Notes: generated by a model from the sequence alone, not told the origin. Counted from the stretch's first letter, positions 1 to 9,820 are shown. The stretch: 64,000 nucleotides of DNA from Bradyrhizobium lablabi (GCF_018129385.1 NZ_JAFCLN010000006.1:271696-335695); one strand, 5' to 3'. Numbers and translations: made by a program.

Positions 1-107
1 GTTACGCAGAATTTATACGGCGGCGCGGCGATCGACATCAATTTCCTACACCTTCGTTTCCATCTGCGGAACGGCGGGCTGGATACACAAACGAAGGAGC
101 AACCATC

Positions 108-326
108 ATGCTTACGAAACGTCTCGCCCTGGTCACATCGATGATCTTGTTCTCGGCAGTTGCCGGACAGGCGTCCGCACGCCCTGCGCATTCCGTGACA
201 CAACATTCGACTCATGCCGTGGCCTCGCCGGAAAACATGCAGGACCCGGAATTCGGCTTTGACGCCGGTTCGCCACCGCAGGTTATCGTCCACCATTACA
301 CGGGCGGACCGAAGTACAACGATTGA
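108..326 (+). CDS. Small secreted hypothetical protein
   Basis: 72-residue protein with a clear Sec signal peptide: a short basic start, a hydrophobic core at about residues 8-20 and an Ala-X-Ala-type cleavage site near residue 24 (QASA-RP). The mature part is only about 48 residues, His/Pro-rich and without a recognised domain, so it is probably periplasmic. The start is well supported by a purine-rich AAGGAG ribosome-binding site about eight bases upstream. No function can be assigned. It stands alone ahead of another small plus-strand gene and close to the general stress response genes. Confidence 0.6.
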   Translation: MLTKRLALVTSMILFSAVAGQASARPAHSVTQHSTHAVASPENMQDPEFGFDAGSPPQVIVHHYTGGPKYND

Positions 327-441
327 GGCCCGCTGCCGGAAGTGAGTTCCGGCAACGCTTCGTATCGATTGCAGGATGAACCCCGAGATGAACCCCTGGC
401 CCGCTTCGGCGTTTGCCCGTTGCAGCAAGGGAGGTCATCCC

Positions 442-678
442 ATGGCAAACGAGCGGAGTGTTCCCAGGAGCGAGCTCAAGAGCAGCCGGCAGATCTACGA
501 GGAAAGCATGGGCGTTCACCGGCAGGTGGACGACGGCTTGCCGCGGCAGTCGGAAGACGACATGCAGCGCGCGCAATTCGGGCCGCGCGGCGTGCCGGGC
601 CAGCCGGATCCGGCCGTGATGGTGCCGCAGCGGAAGAAAAAGACGCCGACGGATTTCGACCCCGGGCATACGGCGTGA
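442..678 (+). CDS. Small hydrophilic hypothetical protein
   Basis: About 78 residues when started at the ATG preceded by a strong AAGGGAGG ribosome-binding site (428-434); the longer frame beginning at 376 lacks such a site. The protein is strongly hydrophilic, rich in Arg, Gln, Pro and Asp, with no membrane segment, signal peptide or recognised domain, and looks intrinsically disordered. Its position next to phyR suggests a stress-related role, but that is inference from neighbourhood only. It faces phyR tail to tail. Confidence 0.55.
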   Translation: MANERSVPRSELKSSRQIYEESMGVHRQVDDGLPRQSEDDMQRAQFGPRGVPGQPDPAVMVPQRKKKTPTDFDPGHTA

Positions 679-691
679 TCCGATTGCCGCA

Positions 692-724
692 ATAAAAATC
701 CGGCGCGCCGTTCTGGCGCGCCGG
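692..724 (-). terminator. Rho-independent terminator of phyR
   Basis: A perfect 10-bp GC stem (CCGGCGCGCC, 700-709, with GGCGCGCCGG, 715-724) around a 5-base loop. On the minus strand it is followed by ATTTTTATT. It lies about 25 bases past the phyR stop. The plus-strand side lacks a T-run, so it mainly serves the minus strand. Confidence 0.8.
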
Positions 725-749
725 GTCAGTTCGCCCAGTCAAACCGGAT

Positions 750-1556
750 TTAGCCCGTCGCCGCCCGCGGGGCGCGGTTGCGGGAGTTGCGCTGGAAGAA
801 CAGCGCCTGGCTCGCGACCGCCGACACCATCGCCGGCTGGAATGGTTTCGAGATCAGGAACGCGGGCTCCGGCCGCTCGCCGGTGAGGAAGCGCTCCGGA
901 TAGGCGGTGATGAACACCACCGGCACCTCGAACGTCTTCAGAAGCTCGTTGACGGCTTCGAGGCCCGACGAGCCGTCGGCGAGCTGAATATCGGCAAGGA
1001 TCAGTCCCGGCTTGCGGTTCTTGGCGAGCGCCACCGCATCCGCATGGGTACGGGCGACGCCGATCACGTTGTGGCCGAGATTCTTCACGAGGCTCTCGAG
1101 GTCCATCGCGATAAAGGTCTCGTCCTCAATGATCAGCACGTCGGTGGCGATCTCGGCGGCCATCTCGCGGCCGGCCGCATCGGTGAGCTTGCGCGTCTCG
1201 CTGACATCGGTACCGAGGATGAAGGCAACTTCCTCCTCCGGAAAACCCTCGAGCGAGAGCAGCAGGAAAGCCTGGCGCGGCAGCGGCGTGATGTTGGACA
1301 GCCGCCGCTCCGACGGCAGCGGCAGGGTCGCAACCTCGCTCTTGTCGTTGATCGAGACCGAATTCCAGATCTTTGTGAACAGCCGAAACAGGCCGGCGCG
1401 CGGACCGTAACGCTCTTCAAGCAGCGAGGGGTCCTGAAGCAGGGCCTCCAGCATGGCGGCAACATAGGCGTCACCCGACGCCTGGTTTCCAGTCAGCGCG
1501 CGCGCGTAGCGGCGCAGCAGCGGTAAATGTTCGGCAACGAGCTGTGATCGGGACAT
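750..1556 (-). CDS. phyR: General stress response anti-anti-sigma response regulator PhyR
   Basis: 268 residues. Residues about 1-135 form the sigma-factor-like domain with regions resembling sigma2 and sigma4; residues about 138-255 are a receiver domain with acidic pair E144-D145, phospho-acceptor D189 (LILADIQL), T217 in the FITAYP motif and K237 (ISKPF). In this family phosphorylated PhyR uses its sigma-like domain to sequester the anti-sigma factor NepR and so frees EcfG. The start at 1556 (MSRSQL) is chosen because the upstream 49 residues of the longer frame fall in the promoter region and do not resemble the family. It is divergent from nepR-ecfG, the classic arrangement in rhizobia. 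Confidence 0.95.
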   Translation of the reverse strand: MSRSQLVAEHLPLLRRYARALTGNQASGDAYVAAMLEALLQDPSLLEERYGPRAGLFRLFTKIWNSVSINDKSEVATLPLPSERRLSNITPLPRQAFLLLSLEGFPEEEVAFILGTDVSETRKLTDAAGREMAAEIATDVLIIEDETFIAMDLESLVKNLGHNVIGVARTHADAVALAKNRKPGLILADIQLADGSSGLEAVNELLKTFEVPVVFITAYPERFLTGERPEPAFLISKPFQPAMVSAVASQALFFQRNSRNRAPRAATG

Positions 1557-1633
1557 CCCCACTCCATCTTGTCTCGGGTCAATTGGCAGCCAGGCTGCTG
1601 GACGGGGCGACCCGGCTCCCCAGATGGGCCGAC

Positions 1634-1658
1634 TACGCCCCAGCGGCCCAAAAGTTCC
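1634..1658 (-). promoter_or_regulatory. Candidate EcfG-type promoter of phyR
   Basis: On the minus strand GGAAC (1658-1654) is followed after exactly 16 bases by CGTA (1637-1634), close to the GGAAC-N16/17-CGTT consensus of ECF15/EcfG promoters. It sits about 80 bases upstream of the phyR start, consistent with autoregulation of the stress module. The last base differs from consensus. Confidence 0.6.
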
Positions 1659-1679
1659 ATCAAATAGTTCCTGGAATCC

Positions 1680-1704
1680 GGAACTTTTGGTCGAACTTTG
1701 CATT
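1680..1704 (+). promoter_or_regulatory. Candidate EcfG-type promoter of nepR-ecfG
   Basis: GGAAC (1680-1684), a 16-base spacer and CATT (1701-1704) on the plus strand, about 90 bases before nepR. The -35 element is perfect and the -10 matches three of four consensus bases (CGTT). It overlaps the same short intergenic region as the phyR promoter, giving a back-to-back pair. Confidence 0.5.
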
Positions 1705-1795
1705 AGCCATCCTTAGATGCGGCCGGGTACCCAGATTTCAGCCGAAATAAAATGTGGAATTTCAGGTGCTTAACTCTCGGGGGAGCGTGGATCAG

Positions 1796-2020
1796 ATGAT
1801 GAAGGAAGTAAAGTCTCAAGCCAGCCAACCGGGCGCCCCCCGGAAGCAGGGCGGCCTCAACGCCGAAATTCAATCCAGGATCGGACATCAGCTCCGTGCC
1901 ATGTATGACGACGTGGTGCGCCAGGGCGTGCCCGACCGTTTTGCAGAACTGATCCGCAAGCTGGATCAACCAGGAGCGGCCCAGGCCGGGGGCGAAACCG
2001 AAAAAAACGGGAGGGACTAA
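1796..2020 (+). CDS. nepR: Anti-sigma factor NepR
   Basis: About 74 residues. The conserved helical core (RIGHQLRAMYDDVV followed by the DRFAELIRKLD stretch) is the NepR signature. In the family it binds EcfG and holds it inactive until phosphorylated PhyR takes it away. The ATG at 1796 has a GGGGGAG ribosome-binding site about ten bases upstream; a GTG at 1754 would extend it by 14 residues without similar support. Its stop codon overlaps the ecfG start by one base (TAATG), implying translational coupling of anti-sigma and sigma factor. Confidence 0.93.
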   Translation: MMKEVKSQASQPGAPRKQGGLNAEIQSRIGHQLRAMYDDVVRQGVPDRFAELIRKLDQPGAAQAGGETEKNGRD

Positions 2021-2565
2021 TGCCTCTCACCAACCAACTTCGCGACGACATCTTGGCGTCGGTCCCGAGCCTACGCGCGTTCGCGATCTCGCTTTCCGGC
2101 AATGGCGACCGCGCCGACGATCTGGTGCAGGAGACGCTGCTGCGCGCCATCGCCAATATCGACTCGTTCCAGCCGGGCTCGAACCTGCCGGCGTGGCTGT
2201 TCACGATTCTACGCAACCTGTTCCGCTCCGACTATCGCAAACGGCGGCGCGAGGTGGAGGATGCCGAAGGCAATTACGCCAAGACGCTGAAGACGCAGCC
2301 TTCGCAGGGCGCGCATCTGGAATTCGAGGAATTCCGCGCCGCGCTCGACAAGCTACCGCAGGACCAGCGCGAGGCGCTGATCCTGGTCGGCGCCTCCGGC
2401 TTCTCCTACGAAGACGCAGCGGCGATCTGCGGCTGCGCGGTCGGCACCATCAAGAGCCGCGTCAATCGCGCGCGCTCGAAACTTTCGGCGCTGCTTTACG
2501 TGGAGGGCGCTGAGGATTTTGGTCCCGATGACACCGTGCGCGCGGTGATCGGCGGCAACGGCTGA
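2020..2565 (+). CDS. ecfG: ECF sigma factor EcfG (general stress response)
   Basis: 181 residues, normal for ECF15 sigma factors. Region 2 is visible (DDLVQETLLRAIANID, then the WLFTILRN stretch) and region 4 contains a helix-turn-helix (SYEDAAAICGCAVGTIKSRV). It directs RNA polymerase to GGAAC-type promoters under general stress. It is cotranscribed and coupled with nepR and ends shortly before a strong terminator. Identification rests on both the sequence and the phyR/nepR neighbourhood. Confidence 0.95.
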   Translation: MPLTNQLRDDILASVPSLRAFAISLSGNGDRADDLVQETLLRAIANIDSFQPGSNLPAWLFTILRNLFRSDYRKRRREVEDAEGNYAKTLKTQPSQGAHLEFEEFRAALDKLPQDQREALILVGASGFSYEDAAAICGCAVGTIKSRVNRARSKLSALLYVEGAEDFGPDDTVRAVIGGNG

Positions 2566-2607
2566 TCGACCAGCCGCGGGAAGTGACTACAGCCCCGGAA
2601 GACGAAA

Positions 2608-2634
2608 AGGGCGGCCGTTGCGGCCGCCCTTTTT
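2608..2634 (+). terminator. Rho-independent terminator of nepR-ecfG
   Basis: Perfect 10-bp stem (AGGGCGGCCG, 2608-2617, with CGGCCGCCCT, 2621-2630) around a TTG loop, followed by a T-run. A matching A-run at 2605-2608 means it could also stop the converging kinase transcript. Confidence 0.85.
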
Positions 2635-2731
2635 GTTGGGCGATCCGAGCCGTGGCCGTCGTCCTTCGAGGCGCGCAACAGCGCCCCCCTCAGGATAACG
2701 GAGTGAGATCGAGTTTGCGGGCCGGATGCAG

Positions 2732-4483
2732 CTATCGCGCAGGCCTTACCGGCGCGGAGATCTGTTCGGTGCGGTCGCGCTCGGTCATGTCGACGACCGT
2801 CTCCATCGGCGCGGTGAGTTCGTAGACGTAGGACACATCGGTGAAGTAGCGTTTCGAGGTGCCGCCCAGCGCTTCGGGCGCGACGCGGTCGAGCAGGATC
2901 AGGCCGAAATCGCTATCGGGCCGGCGCGTCGCCTCGCTGGTGTTGAACTCTTCCCAGCGGAAATGAAACACCGCCTCCGGCTCCTCGCCGTTGACTTCCC
3001 AATGCGCGACGATGTGCGGATGCTTTCCGACCAGTGACAGGCCCTCATCGGAATGCGAGGCCAGCTCGAAGAACAGCAGCGACAGGCTCTGCGCAGCGCG
3101 AGCGCTGACGGCGATGTCGGGCCCGTTGATCGCGATGCGGTCGGCATGGGGAATCGCGCGCGCCTCGAACAGGCCCTTCAGCTTGACGCCCTGCCACTGG
3201 CTCTCGCTGAGCAGCGAGACCACATTGGCCATGGCGTGAATGCGTCCGATCAGCAGCTCGCGCGAGACGTCGATATCCGATCCGTGGCGCAGCGTGCGCG
3301 TGACGATCGACTGGATCACGGCCAGGATGTTTTTCACGCGGTGATTGAGCTCGTCGATCACGGCGGTGAGCCGCCGCTCGAATCCGATTCTGACCTGGAT
3401 CTCGCGCGAAAGCCGCAAATTGTTGTAGGCGACATAGCCGAACAGGCCGCAGACGATTCCGGTGAGCGCAAGGCCAATGGCGGCGACGATCGCGGCGGTC
3501 TGCTGCGCGCGCAGCGCGGCGTTGGTCTTCGCGTAATAGCCGAGCGTCCAGTCGCGGCCGCCGAACGTCACGGTGCGCAGGATCAGGGGCGCCGGATCGC
3601 CCTCCCTCACCGCGCGCGAGCTGATGATGCCCTGGTCGTCGGCGATCAGCTCGTTGTTGGGCTCCTGCGGATTGCGCAGTGCCACCGAGAACATCGACAG
3701 ATCGTCATTCGTCAGCATCAGCGGCGCCAGTTCATAGGAAAAGGCAACGAAGCCGGCCGGCTGGCTGGCGCCCTCCTGCTGCACGGGCGCGGCAAGCACG
3801 ATGCCGATCGGCCCGTTCTTGCGCAGAAGCGTGATCGGATCGGACGCGACCGGCTTGCCGTCGGCCCTTGCGCGGGCCAGCGTCGGCCCGATGATCGAAT
3901 CCTGATCGAGCACGCGCCCGGGAAGGCCGATCGTTTCCGGGTTGCGCGGCTCGATATCCATCATGACATTGACGGGCTTGTCGATCCCCTTCAGGTCGAG
4001 CGGCTGGCCGTCATAGTCGCGGATGATCGGGTTGGAGAATCCCTCGCGCTTCAGCTCGTCCTGCGCCTTCGCAAGCTCGTTCGGCTGCAACCGCGCGATC
4101 CAGGACGCCAACACGAAATCGGTCTTGAAGGCATAGATCGACGAGCGCAGCGGCTGGAGCATGTTGGCCTTCACCATCGACGGCGCTCGGAACAGGCCGG
4201 AGGCGACGCGGGCGAGCAACTCGCGCTCGGTGAGGCGGTCCTGCACCAGACTCGCATGCACGTCGATCGCGCGCGCCATCGCAATGCTGTCGAGCGTCAG
4301 TTCCTGATCGTGCACGCGCCAGGCTGCGCCCCCCGAGAGCAGGGCTCCGATGAGCGCAATGAAAGCAATGATGAAGCCCAGCCGAACCACTCGTTTACTC
4401 GGAAGTGCAGGGTTGGCGATGAACAGGACAGTGCTTCTGGCGTCGGCCGGGGCGGCAACGAAACGGAGCAGGATGAAGGCCAA
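2732..4483 (-). CDS. Membrane sensor histidine kinase, HWE/HisKA_2 type with CHASE-like sensor
   Basis: Up to 583 residues. One transmembrane segment at about 35-52, a periplasmic region of about 270 residues resembling a CHASE domain, a second transmembrane segment at about 328-352, then a HisKA_2/HWE dimerisation domain with H381 in ELNHRVKN, and a C-terminal ATPase region. The neighbouring phyR-nepR-ecfG suggests it feeds the PhyR phosphorelay, as such kinases often do (inference). Oddity: the ATPase N-box reads ELASHS where the family normally has an Asn (ELATN-like), so catalysis may be impaired. The longest frame starts with TTG; the true start is uncertain, and one of the later GTG codons before the first membrane segment is possible. 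Confidence 0.8.
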   Translation of the reverse strand: MAFILLRFVAAPADARSTVLFIANPALPSKRVVRLGFIIAFIALIGALLSGGAAWRVHDQELTLDSIAMARAIDVHASLVQDRLTERELLARVASGLFRAPSMVKANMLQPLRSSIYAFKTDFVLASWIARLQPNELAKAQDELKREGFSNPIIRDYDGQPLDLKGIDKPVNVMMDIEPRNPETIGLPGRVLDQDSIIGPTLARARADGKPVASDPITLLRKNGPIGIVLAAPVQQEGASQPAGFVAFSYELAPLMLTNDDLSMFSVALRNPQEPNNELIADDQGIISSRAVREGDPAPLILRTVTFGGRDWTLGYYAKTNAALRAQQTAAIVAAIGLALTGIVCGLFGYVAYNNLRLSREIQVRIGFERRLTAVIDELNHRVKNILAVIQSIVTRTLRHGSDIDVSRELLIGRIHAMANVVSLLSESQWQGVKLKGLFEARAIPHADRIAINGPDIAVSARAAQSLSLLFFELASHSDEGLSLVGKHPHIVAHWEVNGEEPEAVFHFRWEEFNTSEATRRPDSDFGLILLDRVAPEALGGTSKRYFTDVSYVYELTAPMETVVDMTERDRTEQISAPVRPAR

Positions 4484-4588
4484 CCGCAGGAGATAATGAA
4501 GGAGCGATCATCGAGACGCAACTGCGGCTGCCAGCAGGTAACCATTATGAACGCCGCCAATGCTGCTTTGGCAGCGGCAGAGTGCAAT

Positions 4589-4613
4589 AATAGCGGAAGC
4601 TCGATTTGGTTCC
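4589..4613 (-). promoter_or_regulatory. Weak EcfG-like promoter candidate before the sensor kinase
   Basis: On the minus strand GGAAC (4613-4609), 16 bases, then TATT (4592-4589), about 105 bases upstream of the kinase frame. Only the -35 half is a full match, so this is a suggestion that the kinase belongs to the EcfG regulon. Confidence 0.3.
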
Positions 4614-4661
4614 GCGAGTGCGGCGAATTTTAGCAGCTCCGGGCGATCGTTAACGAATTGG

Positions 4662-5321
4662 TTAATTACGGTTGCCGGCGCGGCCGGCTTTCCCAGGCGC
4701 TTGCGAGGGCGTGAGGCCACCCTTGGCCTCGATGAAACCGATGATGCGCTCCAGCCCCTCGCTCTTCTTCAGGTTGGTCATCACGAACGGCCGCTCGCCC
4801 CGCATCCTCTTTGCGTCGGTGTTCATCTTCTCGAGCGAGGCGCCGACATGGGGGGCCAGATCGATCTTGTTGATGACGAGCAGGTCGGAGCGGGTGATGC
4901 CGGGGCCGCCCTTGGAGGGGATCTTGTCGCCGGCGGCGACGTCGATCACGTAAATCGTGAGGTCGGCGAGTTCGGGAGAAAAGGTGGCGGCAAGATTGTC
5001 GCCGCCGGACTCGATCAGCACCAGATCGAGATTGGGGAACTTGGCACGCATGTCCGCCACGGCCGCGAGATTCATCGAGGCGTCCTCCCGTATCGCGGTA
5101 TGCGGGCAGCCGCCGGTCTCGACGCCGGCGATACGGTCCGGCGTCAGCGAGCCGGAGCGCACCAGGAATTCGGCATCCCATTTGGTGTAGATGTCATTGG
5201 TGATCGCGGCGATGTCGTAGCGCTCGCGCATGTTCTTGCAGAGCAGATCCATCAGCGCCGTCTTTCCCGATCCGACCGGGCCGCCGACTCCGATCCGAAG
5301 CGGGCCGTGTGTGCTGGGCAT
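4662..5321 (-). CDS. ureG: Urease accessory GTPase UreG
   Basis: 219 residues. P-loop GGPVGSGKT at residues 13-21, the metal-binding CPH motif in the [13 protein letters not shown] segment, and the conserved [17 protein letters not shown] region identify UreG. It is the SIMIBI-class GTPase that couples GTP hydrolysis to nickel delivery into apo-urease together with UreD (UreH) and UreF, in the cytoplasm. It is the last gene of the minus-strand urt-ure cluster and is separated from ureF by a 160-base gap holding an intergenic repeat. Confidence 0.97.
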   Translation of the reverse strand: MPSTHGPLRIGVGGPVGSGKTALMDLLCKNMRERYDIAAITNDIYTKWDAEFLVRSGSLTPDRIAGVETGGCPHTAIREDASMNLAAVADMRAKFPNLDLVLIESGGDNLAATFSPELADLTIYVIDVAAGDKIPSKGGPGITRSDLLVINKIDLAPHVGASLEKMNTDAKRMRGERPFVMTNLKKSEGLERIIGFIEAKGGLTPSQAPGKAGRAGNRN

Positions 5322-5338
5322 TGCTCATTCTCTCCATC

Positions 5339-5468
5339 GTCGTCCCGGCCAAGCGAAGCGCGAGCCGGGACCCATACGCCGCGGCCTATCTTATTTGCTC
5401 AAATGGCAGACGGCTTTGTTACATTACGGGCACTTGGGGTTATGGGTCCCTGCGTTCGCAGGGACGAC
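5339..5468. repeat. Intergenic palindromic repeat (GTCGTCCCGGC family, copy 1)
   Basis: Begins GTCGTCCCGGCC, then GCCGGGACCCATA, and ends with TATGGGTCCC and GGGACGAC, so the two ends are inverted copies. A related copy is at 50007-50129. It separates ureF from ureG. Confidence 0.7.
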
Positions 5469-5481
5469 AGAATAGCTGGGA

Positions 5482-6213
5482 TCACGACCGGAACAGCCTC
5501 GTATATTGCGTCTCGTGGCGAAGGCTCGCGAGATCGGCGCGGAAGGTGGCGCTGCCGAGATCATCGAGCTTAGCTGTGATGGCGCGGCCGGCGGGCGCAG
5601 CGACGACAGGCTCGAGCTGCGCCAGCACACGTTGGCTGTCGGTCTGGCCGAGCGGAATGAGGCGGCTGCCGGCGGAAATCCAGTTCGACACCACGGCATG
5701 GAGAAACGCATGCAGCACGGGCTGTAGCGGAATGGCGTGCACGGCGCTGACAAGACCGACGGCCACGGGATAGACGATCGGGCCGCCGCAAGCCTCGATC
5801 ACCTCGTCGAGGCCGTCGGAGGGCCAGGCGGCGCGCGCGATCTCGATGAAGGCGCGGCCCTGCGTCGTGGTCTCGAGCTGGCGCTCGCGCGAGGGCACGA
5901 AGGCGGCGGCAAGCTCGGCGATTTCGTGCAACGCGCGATCGTCATGCGAGACTACTGCGCGATGCGCCTGCGCCAGGAAAACCGCGTCGCAAAAGCCTGA
6001 ACCGTCGGCGAGCATCGCGGCAAGCCAGTCGTGCAACGACGCAGCATCCCCGATGTCTCCAGCCTCCACCGCCCATTCGATGCCGCTGGAATAGGCGAAC
6101 GACCCGACCGGAAAGGAGGGCGAGAGCCAGGTCATCAGCCGGTACAGCGCCGCCATTTCGCTGTCGCTCATGGCATGCGCTGCTTCGACCGGCACGCCGC
6201 TACTTGTGGTCAT
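5482..6213 (-). CDS. ureF: Urease accessory protein UreF
   Basis: About 243 residues from the ATG at 6213, which overlaps the last codons of ureE. The core begins [15 protein letters not shown], typical of UreF, and is all-helical. UreF acts with UreD and UreG as the gate for nickel insertion. The longer open frame (to 6390) is an out-of-frame reading of the His-rich ureE tail and was rejected. A start at 6171 (MSDSEM, 229 residues) is also possible; neither has a strong ribosome-binding site, consistent with translational coupling to ureE. Confidence 0.93.
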   Translation of the reverse strand: MTTSSGVPVEAAHAMSDSEMAALYRLMTWLSPSFPVGSFAYSSGIEWAVEAGDIGDAASLHDWLAAMLADGSGFCDAVFLAQAHRAVVSHDDRALHEIAELAAAFVPSRERQLETTTQGRAFIEIARAAWPSDGLDEVIEACGGPIVYPVAVGLVSAVHAIPLQPVLHAFLHAVVSNWISAGSRLIPLGQTDSQRVLAQLEPVVAAPAGRAITAKLDDLGSATFRADLASLRHETQYTRLFRS

Positions 6214-6811
6214 GAGCATGGGTATCGCCGTGGTGATGCTCGTGCTCGCAATGCTCGTCGTGATGGTGATGATGATCACCGTGATGGTGATGATCGTGGT
6301 GGTGGTGCGCATGATCGTGATGATGATCATGCGCATGGTGATGGCCGGTGTGGCCATGCCCATGATCGTGCGCGGCGTGCGGAGCGGCATAAGCGCCGCC
6401 TTCGGGATCGAACGGCGCCTCGATCTCGATGACGCGCGCCCCCAAGCCTCTCACCATCTCCTCGATGACATGGTCGCGGCGGATACGCAGGCCCTTGCCC
6501 ATGATTTGCGTCGGCAGATGGCGGTTGCCGAGATGCCAGGCAAGCCGCACCAGGTGCAGCGGATCGGCGCCGCGGATTTCCAGCAGCGGCTCGGGCGCGG
6601 CGACCACCTCGATCAGCCGGCCGTCCTCCAGCACCAGCGCATCGCCGCCGCGCAGCGCAACGGCGTTTTCAAGGTCGAGCAGGAATTCGAGGCCGCGGGT
6701 GCCCGTCATCGCCATCCGCCGGCGATGGCGGTCGTCGAAATCGAGCACGACCGTATCAGCCGGCGCCTCCGCCCACCGATACTGTCCCCGGACCTGCGTC
6801 GCTCTAATCAT
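6200..6811 (-). CDS. ureE: Urease nickel metallochaperone UreE with very long His-rich tail
   Basis: 203 residues: an N-terminal peptide-binding domain, a central metal-binding domain ([11 protein letters not shown] and the [15 protein letters not shown] stretch) and a C-terminal tail at about residues 145-203 with roughly 34 histidines plus Asp, Glu and one Cys. UreE delivers nickel to the UreDFG complex; the tail would store or bind many Ni(II) or Zn(II) ions. The tail is encoded by a CAT/CAC/GAT-rich repetitive stretch (about 6203-6380), prone to length change. It overlaps ureF. Confidence 0.95.
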   Translation of the reverse strand: MIRATQVRGQYRWAEAPADTVVLDFDDRHRRRMAMTGTRGLEFLLDLENAVALRGGDALVLEDGRLIEVVAAPEPLLEIRGADPLHLVRLAWHLGNRHLPTQIMGKGLRIRRDHVIEEMVRGLGARVIEIEAPFDPEGGAYAAPHAAHDHGHGHTGHHHAHDHHHDHAHHHHDHHHHGDHHHHHDEHCEHEHHHGDTHAHDHK

Positions 6812-6827
6812 GCCTTTATCCTTTGAG

Positions 6828-6872
6828 GCATGATCTTATCGAAAAACCGGTGCCCACTTTTTCGGATCATGC
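6828..6872. repeat. Short imperfect palindrome (GCATGATC family, copy 1)
   Basis: Starts GCATGATC and ends GATCATGC, with the inner GAAAAACCGGTGCCCAC segment. A second copy is at 20832-20875. It also supplies the stop codon of the adjacent monooxygenase gene. Confidence 0.7.
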
Positions 6873-7172
6873 CTTGATGGTATCCACTTTGTCTGCGCTG
6901 ATGATCTCGATCACGGTCGGCGAGGCCTTCAATGGCGAGGAGTACTCGCGCCAGACTTTCATATGCGGCGCGCGGCCATGGGCGTTGAGATCATCGCGTG
7001 TCTCCCAGCGCTCCACCACGACATAGGTATTGGGATCGTGAATGGCGGTGTGGCCCTCGTACGAGACGCAGCCCTTTTCCTTCAGCGTCTCGGCAATGCA
7101 TTTCTTGTGTCCTGCGATGAAGGCCTCGCGCTGGTCCGGCTTCACCTGCGTGGTCGCGACGACATAGATCAT
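6867..7172 (-). CDS. ABM-domain (putative quinol) monooxygenase, copy A
   Basis: 101 residues, the usual size of a single antibiotic-biosynthesis-monooxygenase (ABM, ferredoxin-like) domain. It starts MIYVVATTQVKP, has the conserved VVVERWE strand and a C-terminal PTVEIISADKV. Such dimeric cofactorless enzymes, for example YgiN, oxidise quinols, but many members have unknown substrates. It is a clear paralogue of the next gene upstream (7195-7494) and lies between ureC and ureE, so it is probably cotranscribed with urease. The stop codon lies inside an intergenic repeat. The role in urea metabolism is unknown. Confidence 0.8.
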   Translation of the reverse strand: MIYVVATTQVKPDQREAFIAGHKKCIAETLKEKGCVSYEGHTAIHDPNTYVVVERWETRDDLNAHGRAPHMKVWREYSSPLKASPTVIEIISADKVDTIKA

Positions 7173-7194
7173 GTTCTCTCCCTTGTTCTTATCG

Positions 7195-7494
7195 TTAGCG
7201 CACGGTGACGTTGGCGGGCGTGATGATCTCGATCGTCGGCGGCGCGGTGATGCATTTCACGACGACGCGGCCAAAAGTCTTCATGTGTTCGGCGGTCCGG
7301 TGCGGCACCAGCGCCTCCTCATTCTCCCATTGCTCGACGAACACCATCTTGGCGGGATCCGTGACGCTCTCGTGCAGATCGTAGGCGATGTTGCCGGGCT
7401 CCTTGCGCGTCTCCTTGATGCAGGAGGTGGCGGCGGCGATGAATTCGGCGCGCGTCTCGGGTTTTACGGTCAGTGTGGCGACGACGTAGATCAC
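7195..7494 (-). CDS. ABM-domain (putative quinol) monooxygenase, copy B
   Basis: 99 residues, one ABM domain. It shares with copy A the MIYVVAT start, a CIKET/CIAET helix, the VFVEQWE strand, an HMK motif and a PTIEII end, indicating an old tandem duplication. It sits 23 bases from copy A and 48 bases from ureC, all in the same direction, inside the urease operon. The exact reaction is not known. It could serve quinol or aromatic detoxification. Confidence 0.8.
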   Translation of the reverse strand: MIYVVATLTVKPETRAEFIAAATSCIKETRKEPGNIAYDLHESVTDPAKMVFVEQWENEEALVPHRTAEHMKTFGRVVVKCITAPPTIEIITPANVTVR

Positions 7495-7541
7495 GAAAAA
7501 TCCTCCCGGCTCTTTGTTATGGGCATCGGCCGGGACGGGTT

Positions 7542-9257
<1,716 letters not shown>

Positions 9258-9280
9258 GACAGCCCCCCATTCCCCTGCGG

Positions 9281-9820
9281 TCAGAACGCGCTCTTCGCGC
9301 GTCTTACGGCTTCATCAAATTCGGCATCGAGTTTTGCATTGACGCCGCGGCAGCCCGCGACGACTTTTTCGGCCCATATCGTATAGGCGGCGAGATCGTT
9401 GCGCTCGTCCCCGCTCGGGTCGGGGACGATGCGCGCGCGGATATTGCTGATCTTGTCGGCGATCTTGATCAGCTTTGCGCCCGGCGATTTATGCGGCGCG
9501 TCCTCGATCTGCTTTTGCTGGCGTTGCGGCTTGGGCAGCGACATGTCGTCGGTCACCTCCACCACCAGCGCGGCAACGCGTTCGCTGAATTTTTGCGCCA
9601 GCTCCTCGCGCGTCGTGTCGGTGTCTTCGACCGTGTCGTGCAGCCAACCGGCTGCCACCAGCTCGGCATCCGCGCCATCCGTAACCGCGGCGAGGATGTT
9701 CGCGACCTCGGCGAGATGGTTGATATAGGGCTCGTTGCCGCGCCCCTTGCGCGCCATGCCGTTATGACGGCGCGCGGCGAGATCGGCGGCTTCGGAGACG
9801 AGGCGGATCGGTGGGAGCAT
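9281..9820 (-). CDS. Stand-alone HD phosphohydrolase, MESH1/SpoT-hydrolase-like
   Basis: 179 residues from the ATG at 9820, which has a GGAGG site six bases upstream. The motif order of the RelA/SpoT HD hydrolase domain is visible: RRHNG and [12 protein letters not shown], then HD in [12 protein letters not shown], and [14 protein letters not shown], equivalent to the KLADRLHN segment of SpoT. There is no synthetase or TGS domain. The size and motifs match single-domain MESH1-type enzymes, which hydrolyse (p)ppGpp or NADPH. It is embedded between ureB and ureC, linking possible alarmone turnover with nitrogen supply (inference). Confidence 0.75.
   Translation of the reverse strand: MLPPIRLVSEAADLAARRHNGMARKGRGNEPYINHLAEVANILAAVTDGADAELVAAGWLHDTVEDTDTTREELAQKFSERVAALVVEVTDDMSLPKPQRQQKQIEDAPHKSPGAKLIKIADKISNIRARIVPDPSGDERNDLAAYTIWAEKVVAGCRGVNAKLDAEFDEAVRRAKSAF

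Noticed and set aside
1..107. EcfG-like GGAAC at about 75 before the first small gene
   Set aside because: No CGTT-like element follows after 16 or 17 bases.
6214..6390. N-terminal extension of UreF rich in Thr and Ile
   Set aside because: It is the His-rich ureE tail read in another frame; UreF homologues begin near the [11 protein letters not shown] region.
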